Below, in pieces: positions 1 to 9,100 of a stretch of DNA of 64,000 bases. The position numbers and the translations under genes were made by a program. Each line of letters begins with the position of its first letter. Position 1 is the first letter of the stretch. The DNA lies in contig SADC01001226.1 of assembly GCA_004194705.1 (NCBI GenBank), positions 124,001 to 188,000 of the forward strand. The letters are read 5' to 3'. The notes under the pieces are model-generated. The model did no database searches. It saw only the letters and a list, made by a program, of their open reading frames with translations, and was not told the DNA's origin. Origin of the DNA: Ditylenchus dipsaci. Lineage: Eukaryota; Nematoda; Chromadorea; Rhabditida; Anguinidae.

Positions 1-198
1 TGCCCACCCTGTTTGGACTCCTGTAAAGTAGTCTTTCTGCAGTTGGCAGTGTGCTCGCTGTGGGCTGATGTTGCTGAGAGGATAAATTCCTTCTACTCTT
101 TAAGCCAAAGACATTGACTCGGAAATATTGTTTGACTTGAATAAAGTGAATGCTTAAATTTATAATTCATTTTACTGAAAAACATGCACAATGCGAAC

Positions 199-3100
199 TT
201 ACAGAAACACTTCTCTGTATTCAGTGTTGAATATTAAGTAAATGACGCAATTCACACTGCTGTTGAATACCACAAGAAAGTTGCTAGCATCTGAGAGCAG
301 GTTGAGCAATAAAGCATCTGGCTCAAAGAATGTCTCAATGAGATTTACAATCAGGGCCTGGAAATGCAGAAGTTTTAAGATAGAAGCATGAATGAAAGTA
401 AATCATAAAAACCGACCAAAGTATTGCAGGAAAGAAAGAGGACCACCACCATTATCATGGTAATAGTGTCATCAGCCGATGTTTTAGCCTCAGAAGAGCA
501 GGAAGATGTTTTCTTAGGAGTGGAAGTATTGAATTGAGGAGATGTAGCTTTGCTAAATGCAGTTGCCTTCACGTTGGTGTTGTTTAGATCAAAGGGTTGA
601 AAGTTTCTTTCTACTTTTTGGTAAGTGTTATCGCCAGCTATTGGAGGAAAATCTATAGACTTTAGCAGTAGACCCTTGCACTGATTGTTGCTTCGATCAT
701 TTTGGAAAAACTGTGAATTAGGTCGCTTATTTATTTTTTAAAAAGATCGAGTTACTTACTTGAGCTTCTTCTTGTTCTTGCTGTTGTCCAAGACTGTTTG
801 ACTACGATAAAGGCATTGAGCACGAGCAATAGTAAGAATGGCAGCAGGGTCATTAGTACCATGTACATGTAAACATTGTAGATTGTGTTAATAGCGAAGA
901 AAAGACTGGTGGGGCAAATCTCAATCACTAACTCCTGAACATATAATGAATAAAATGCCAAGAAAATTACAGTCAAGTGCCGATATAACGGCACCTTAGG
1001 ACCAGTTTGGCTGGCCGACAAAGAAACACGACAAAGTTTACCCCCGTTATAGCGGCACCCCCGCTACCCAAAAATTACCCAAAAACCTCTCAGAGCATTA
1101 AAGGACCAAACTTGTTGATGACAATGGGAATTTGGCAAATTCAAATGCGCGCGAGAAACTTTTTTTACTCCGAAATTATTTTTTAATCATTTATTAACTG
1201 GTGTACCAAAAGTTCGGAACCGACTTTTAAACTCATTATTACAAGTAAAAAGTTTGCTACAAGAAAATTTCAAAACGTAGGTTTTGTAGCTCCGCTAATT
1301 CTCTTTCGAATAGTTTATAAGGTGAGTAGACGTTTGGCTACCAAATGGGACATTTTTGGCGTTCTGCCCTATGTTCTGTTTTAGCCACTTAGGCTTATTT
1401 TTTTAGCCATTTTGTAGTTCGTAAGACATTTTTTTGGTCCCTAAGCCTAAACCTAAGCCTAAGCCTAAGCCTAAGTAGACCTAAGTGGCTAAAACAGAAC
1501 ATAGGGCAGAACGCCAAAATGTCCCATTTGTAGCCAAACGTCGGGTGGCTGTGGACTCGGATCCCGGCAACTGAGAACACGGACAACTCAGCTTTTGAAC
1601 AACTGATCTCAAAGAAACTCATATATAGGACAACTCATCACAATTATAGTGATCTTTTGAATACCCGCCCAATGTGCAATTCGTTTTTAGACAACTCATC
1701 ACAACTAAAACTCATCTTTCGGATAATTGGGCGCGAAAATTTCGAATTATAGGACAATTGACTTCGAATAACGTTCGATTTTCTGGCAATTCGATTCTTC
1801 TGTGTTTCAATGTAAGCATATTAGGCTATTTGTGTTTTCGTGTCATTTATGTTCATTCCTTACTCTTTGAAAAGACTTTTTTCAACCTGCACATGCCCCG
1901 TTCGTGTCTTCTGACTGTTCACTTTCGCACAGAATTCAAAATTTATGCCTATTTCAAATGTGATATCCACTATTCTACGTGGATATTCACCTAGATGACC
2001 TGGTAAATTGAAACTTAGCCAAAATATAAAAAAGCTATTTTTCCTACACTAAAAGTGTGTGAAAGACTAGTTTTAAAAGCCTAAAATTGTGCTTAAATTA
2101 CACGAGCCCTAAAATCTGGGATAGGTTCCACTTAGGTAGACACTTAATTGGATAGCCAAAAAATAAATTTAGTTTCAATCGGAAGCAAACTAATTTTTTT
2201 CGACTCAAAATCTTGCGGGGAATCGGGTTTGTTAAGACCAAAATTGCTATTTCACAGAACGAAAAAATTCGAAATCCCGAATACAAAGCCCTCCACATTC
2301 GACTTCCGACCGCAATAAACCACATGAAAGTCTAGCCCATATATTACGCTAAAAAGATTGAAAAAACTAGATGTCATCATCTACATTCTATTTAACCCAC
2401 ACTTTATTCTGCATAACAGCACCCAAAACAACACACACTACATCAAATCATCGTACATGCACCTTTTTGAAACAACATTGGAGATTTAGCCACTTCTGTT
2501 TTGCATCAGTCCTCCTGTCGGTGATGGTGGCGGAATCCTTCTTGCACCCACTGCTCTTCTTCTCACTGCACTGCCTTGATTTATTCCTGGCGCCAAGATA
2601 ATCGGCTGTTGAATCCCAATAGGTGCTAAAATATATCACAATCATCAATGTTTCTATCCATATAACAAACAAAAAATCATGCATACCATTACGTTGTGAA
2701 CGATTGCGCACTGCAAGACACCACCTGTTAGAATAAGCGACTTGCACAATAGCGGAAAGACTCATCTGGATACGGTTGACATCAAACTGATTCACTGCTT
2801 GCTGCAACAAAGATACTTGTTCCGCTGAGGCCCCTCTCGATCTTCTTGTGTCAGTCACCGAATAAATCTCCATATATCGCTTTTTTGAATATATAGCTGA
2901 GAAAGTTTTAACAAAACAGCGAAAATTCACAAAAAGCTTACATATTTCATCACGTACAAGACAGTGTGAAAACCAGTATGTATGAGACTTCTGCTTCCTC
3001 AATTCGGCATTCAATCCACGGTGAAACGCTTCCAGCGAACAAAGCGATTATCCAGATTGCTGATTCTAGAATCATGAATAACGAATGGCGATCCATCGAT

Positions 3101-6100
3101 GTGAAATTTCCAATTATCCAGAATAACCAGGCTTTTGGATCAATCGGACCAGAGGGATAAAGGCTCTTGAACATTAAAATAAATACACTAATTATTTTTC
3201 CCGTTGTACCTGTTTAAGACGCGTCAGTCTGTGGCCCAAGCTTCTATCCAACGCAAACAAAACTTCATCAGAAGCGCTTTCACAAACGGCAGCAATTATG
3301 GATCGATTTGTAGCCTGCACATAGATTGATATGGTACAAGTCAAACCAGTGAACTAATCGTACCACTGGATTGTCTTTCGCCAATTGTGTGGCCGCATCA
3401 ATTATTACGCTTACCGCTAACTGAATAGGATCTCCATCGTGGTTATGACTGACAATAGTTTCCCTGCTGTAGAATTGCTGTTGGCTTCCTGGAGCGACCC
3501 TCGTCCATACACGCTTGGCACATCCCATCTTCGTGCACCTGTACGTTACGTCTGTGTAGAGAATTGGTCGAGATCGTTGAAGAATCGAGAAGTCCACATT
3601 GGTAGAGTTTGTAACCTAAAAGTTTATCAGAATGCAAGAAAAATGACAAAATATGTACCATCATAAACCATGACAGCTTGCTTCCTTTCACTTGAGATGA
3701 ACTTCAACTCCGCATGCTGATTGACCTTCGTTAGAATGCTTTCATTGCCATTGCCTTGTCTTTGATCAGCTGAGCTTTCATCTTCTTCGTCGCTTGAAAC
3801 TCCGAAAACATCGACTTCTACTTCTTCGTTAAGCTCCATAGATAAATATCTGAATGAACCACATTTTAGATATTGTCATAGCCGCCATCACCAACACAGA
3901 CTAATATTTATCAAATAGACAAAGAATTGACTATAAAACAGGTGAGCCCGACCGAAACAAACATAAATTTAGCTCAAAAGTATAGAAGACCAATTTCAAA
4001 CAGTCAAATTATTTCGCGCCCAATTGTCCGAAAGATGAGTTTCACTTGAGATGAGTTGTCCTAAAAACGAATCGTGTTAAGACCAGTTTTTTGTGATTTG
4101 AATCGCTTTTGGCTCAGTTTTGTGTCATCTCAGTTGTACATGTGTCAGTTGTCCGAATCTGAGTAGTCCTATATATGAGTTTCTTTTGAGATCAGTTGTT
4201 CAAAAGCTGAATTGTCCGTGTTCTCAGTTCCCGTGATCCGAGTCCGCAGCCACCCCAAACGTCTATACCCCGTTTATAAAGCTGTTTTTGGAATATTTTA
4301 AAATAGTCATCATTTAGGTGCGAACACTTATGAAATCATTTTGAAAAGTTGACAAGCATTTTGATCACCTTAACTGGTCAAACATTCAATTCAGGGCCAG
4401 GCGCTTCAGCAACGTTTAACACGGAAACGGCTGTACGTCCTGATGGTATGTCCTTGTGCAGAATTTCACGCTGAGCACGATGGTGAAAAAAAAATTGAAA
4501 AAAGTAACTCTACGGTAGTCAGCGGCTTTTGGGAACCATCAATGTCACGACTTTTGCCTAGGACACTTCAAAGATGTAAAGAATGCCACTGTTTTAATAT
4601 ATTTTTATATTTCATGTGCAAAAGGAAGCGCAGATTGCGAGCTTTCAAATGACATATTGTGGAGGTATTTATGACAATCATATGATAATTTTTTGGCTCA
4701 CAGAAACCATTGTTTTTTTTCAAAAACGTTGTTCATACAAAATATGTACAAATAAATGTGTAAACGCCGTTTTTTAATTTATGGTTGATACTGTTCGATA
4801 GAGCAAGAAAAACTGCACCAGATAGTGCTTTAAAGTAGCCTGCAACCAAGCTTTTTGAGTGTCTAGCAAAGGTTCAAAAGTAAATCCCAAAATGCATCTT
4901 GACCTGAAACTTCGATTTCGCTACATAAATCTGAAATTCTGACACCTGATTCGTGTTCAGTATGGTCGATTTACTTGGGAAACTGTCAATTGATTATCAC
5001 AATCATTGTCAAATTTCAAGTTCCGCTCGAGACAATAATTATTTGAAATTTAAAAATTTTGAATTTAAATAATTTTTGTCTCGAGCGGAATTGAACATTT
5101 GACAGTGATTGTGATAATCAATTGACAGTTTTTTATGTTCAATGTTATTATGTTCAAAAAAACAGCGCAGAAGTGGAAATCGAACCTGAGATCGACTTAC
5201 ACCAATCCACGCTGCCATACCACTGAGCTACCTATACAAATTTTGACGCTACTCGGTAATACACACCCCCCCCCCAAAAAAAAAGCTACTCAAGAATACA
5301 CCCCCCCCCCCAAAAATCGGACCTACTCGGTTATACCCCCCCCCAAAAATCAAGATTTTTAGGAGTGGTCAAAACACATTTTTAAGCAATAATTTCGCCA
5401 TAAAAGGTCCAGAAAAGCAATTTAAAAGGGATTATGGGCTGTATTGGGAGGGGAAGGGAATAATACAGGGGCCACTTTTTCTAGCTGCTTTACCATGTTT
5501 TTCAACTCGTGCCGTGGCAAAAATAGACTTTATATGCATTTTATGATCAAGTGTACTTCTCGGAATCATGTCTAAGGTAAGTGCGTGCGCGCATCTCTAA
5601 CTCTCAAGCCCCTGCGTCACCGAAGGGGGCTTGGGGCTTGAGAGTTAGAGGGGGGGGTATAACCAGAGTTTCCAAATGACAAAAAAATTCTCATATGACA
5701 AATTCTCAAATGAGAATTTGTCATTTCAAAAAATTATCATCTGATAATTATCATATGACAATTTTTGAAAAATTATCATATGATAATTCTCATGTTGACA
5801 AAATTGTCATATGAGAATTCTCATATGACAAATTATCATTTTGTCATATGATATTTTTTTTGTCATTTTGTCATATGACAATTCTTTTTTTGTCATTTTA
5901 TCACATGATAATTTCTCTTAGTAATTGTCAAGTAATCATATCTTTTTCTCATTTTCGACAGCAATCTTACAAATAACCTTTTATTCTAACCTCTACTAAA
6001 CGACAAGTTGGAAATTCAAAAGCTGGAATTGTGTATTGCATCTATGACCCTTCGTAGCTATACCGGCTTGAGAAAAGATTCGTTCAATTGGAGCACTTGT

Positions 6101-9100
6101 CGCTGGTATGCTGAGAGTCTCCAGGGCAAAGATCGCTAAAGTGTTCCAGTCCTAAAATCATCGTTCAAGTTCACTTAGCAAATATATTAAAGGCACAAAC
6201 CGAATTGAGAAATCCCGTCCAGTATTTAATCGCGTCGATCTCCATTCCACCATTTCTTTCACCTTGGATGGTATGAAGCGCTGTCAATATCCATGATTTG
6301 GATCTGTGTCCCCTTGCCGAGGTACTTCTGCGATTGCTTTGGACGTTTGTTTTCAGGCGCGAGATGAACGTATCAAGCGTAGTATCATGATTCGCCGATT
6401 GGACAGCCACTTCGACTCTTTCTTCTTCAGGCAACTGAAAAATAAAACAAATAATAGAAGTAAAACCAAACATTGACTTACCAGCTGTCTAATCCATTCA
6501 GCTGTATGAGAGAGTTCTTCATCACTGAGACAACCAGCCGTGTTAGGATCCAACGCACACGCAATGTAAAATACCGGATCGAAATCAACGCGGTCCATAT
6601 GCAGAATGTTTGTGAATCGTTCTTTGAGTTTCGTACGCAGCTGTTCAATTATCGGCCAGATATCCACATAGTCAACTCCCTGAAAGTTTAGTAAGTAAGT
6701 TAGCAATGATATTACAGAAGTAGTACCTCATAGCCATCTAGTAAAAGTAACAGTGCTTTTGTGTATTCCAGACAATGAGATATTGTGACAGACTTAGCTC
6801 CTTGTATACGTTTCAGGACTTCGATAAACGGATTGCACAGCTTAGCAATGAAAGTGAGATACTCATGATAATTATAGTGAAAACCTTACAATTCAGTACG
6901 TCTGCGAAACCTGCTATCATATTAGACCCATTGTCGGTCACGACCTTCGCAACTCTAGTAATGTCCAGTCCGAAATCTTCGAGAATTATGTCCACTTGAG
7001 ATCGAATATAAGCCGCAGTATGAGATCCTGTGAGTTGCCGAAGTCCTAAGAACGCGGATTGAAGAGCACAGTTCTTCACGAAGTGAATAGTAACACCTAA
7101 AGTAATTAAGTATAGGTAGTAGTTCAGAAAAACATAACATACCAATGTAAGCCCTTTTGAGTGATGGATCTGTCCAAATATCTGTTGTCAGCGATGGCTT
7201 GCACGTCAGAGAGGAAATCACTTGCTTCAATTTGTCCCTTGTTTTCACGTAGCATTCTTGTAGTCGGTTCTTCAATGTTGTATGACTCTTAGGTAGCTAA
7301 AAATATAAAACATAAGCATGAAGTAAAAGTGCTAAAATATACCTTGAAGTCTTTGCTGATGAGATCGATAAAGTTTCGCATTGCTGGATGAAGAAATGTG
7401 TTCAAGGAAATCGACGGAATGGACAATACATCTTCAAACGCTTGTTCAACTTTCTGCACCCTAAACCATTGTAAAATAAATAAGCCATGATATATAAAGA
7501 AACAAAGGCTTACTTGTTTCCCTTTCTCTTGTATTCATTATCCTCGATGGAAGGAGCCGTCAGTCGTTCATCAGAGTGATTTGCCTTGCTGTGTTCCCAA
7601 TGATATTTTAGCACAGTTGTTGTTGGAGTTGTCGCTGTTTTCTTGTACAACTGAAACAACATTGAGTTAGAAGAGTACAGAAATTAAAAGTAATCACCTG
7701 AGAGCACTTGCTGCATTCCAAGAAGGTAGCTCCATCACGCTCAACGGTTTTGAACTTATCCCATATGGAATCCTTTCGCTTCTTTGTACTTGGAGAAGCT
7801 GGACTGCCTGTGGTTGACAAAACTTGAGAATCTGCTTGTGACATCTTTCGACCTAAAACAACCAAAGAATGATGACGTAAAAGCGAGAAACTAAGAAAAC
7901 AATATCATTTGACAGAAAAAATGAGAAACAAATGATCATATGACAAAATGGCAAAAATTTTTATCAAATGACAAAATGAGAATTTTGTCAAACTGAGAAT
8001 TCTCATATGAGAAATTGTCATATGATAATTTTTGAAAATTGTCAAGTTGACAAATTCTCATATGATAATTTTTCAAAATTGTCATATGACAATTGTCATT
8101 TTGACAATTTCTCATTTTGTCATTTGACAACATGACAAAATGACAAATCTCATTGTCATTTTGGAAACTCTGGGTATAACCGAGTTGCTCCTAGGATTGG
8201 GGGTGGGGGTATTCCCGAGTAGCACTTTTGGGGGGGGGGGGTATAACCGAGTAGCGCCCAAATTTTGTTATTTTATTTTTATATTCCAGCAGTACATAAT
8301 CCAAAAAGTATTTTTGGAATAAAAAAAGTGTCCCGCGCGCATTTGAATTTGCCAAATTCTAATTGTCATCAACAACTTGTTGACAACAAGTATGGTCCTT
8401 TACAATTATTTCCGATACAACGGCACCATGGCTGGAACGGATGACAAAAAAGGTCGGAACAAAAATCGGAGCCGGAAGTAGAAAATTCTCAAAACCGGAA
8501 GTCGGAAATCGGAAGAAAAAAACTGCCGGAAATCGGAAGACGGAAATCGGAAGAAATTCAAAAAAATTCCTAGTGCCAAAATTTAATGTTGTACACATGC
8601 ATCCGCATCCGCTTTTTCTGAGATCATTTACAATGAATCCAGCAGTTGAAAAGAAACGCTCACTTTCTTGAGAACCAGGTGGCGCACTGAGATATTTGCG
8701 GACCGAAGGTCTCCGCAAAGCTGTAACTTCCATTTCCTTGCAAGACATTTCTGCCAAAAATACTTCGAAAATATTTTTCAAGTGAACTATTCTCTTCCGA
8801 AATTTCCGAAATTCGCCCTATTTTTTGGAAATCGGAAAACGGAAGAGAAAAAGTGCCGGAAATCGGAATTCCGTTCCACCCCTGATGCGTATATAAAGTT
8901 TGCCCCCTCCCCCCTTTAAGGCTCAACATTAGTCGCAAAAAATCTAAAAAGGCGGCAGGCTGCCTTATTATTCAAATCGCCAAAAATCGGGAAAATTTTA
9001 GGTCGATCTCAAGGTTTTGGGTGCCAACCAAAATCGAAAAAGAGAAATCAGTAGAGCTCGCGAGAATTAAGAAAATGCAATAAACAGCTTTAAAAAATGT

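Noticed and set aside
5700..5930. Regular CATATGA repeats resembling a protein-binding operator array
   Set aside because: They are mirrored at 7890-8160 and end exactly at the hAT TIRs, so they are subterminal transposon repeats, not a host regulatory site.
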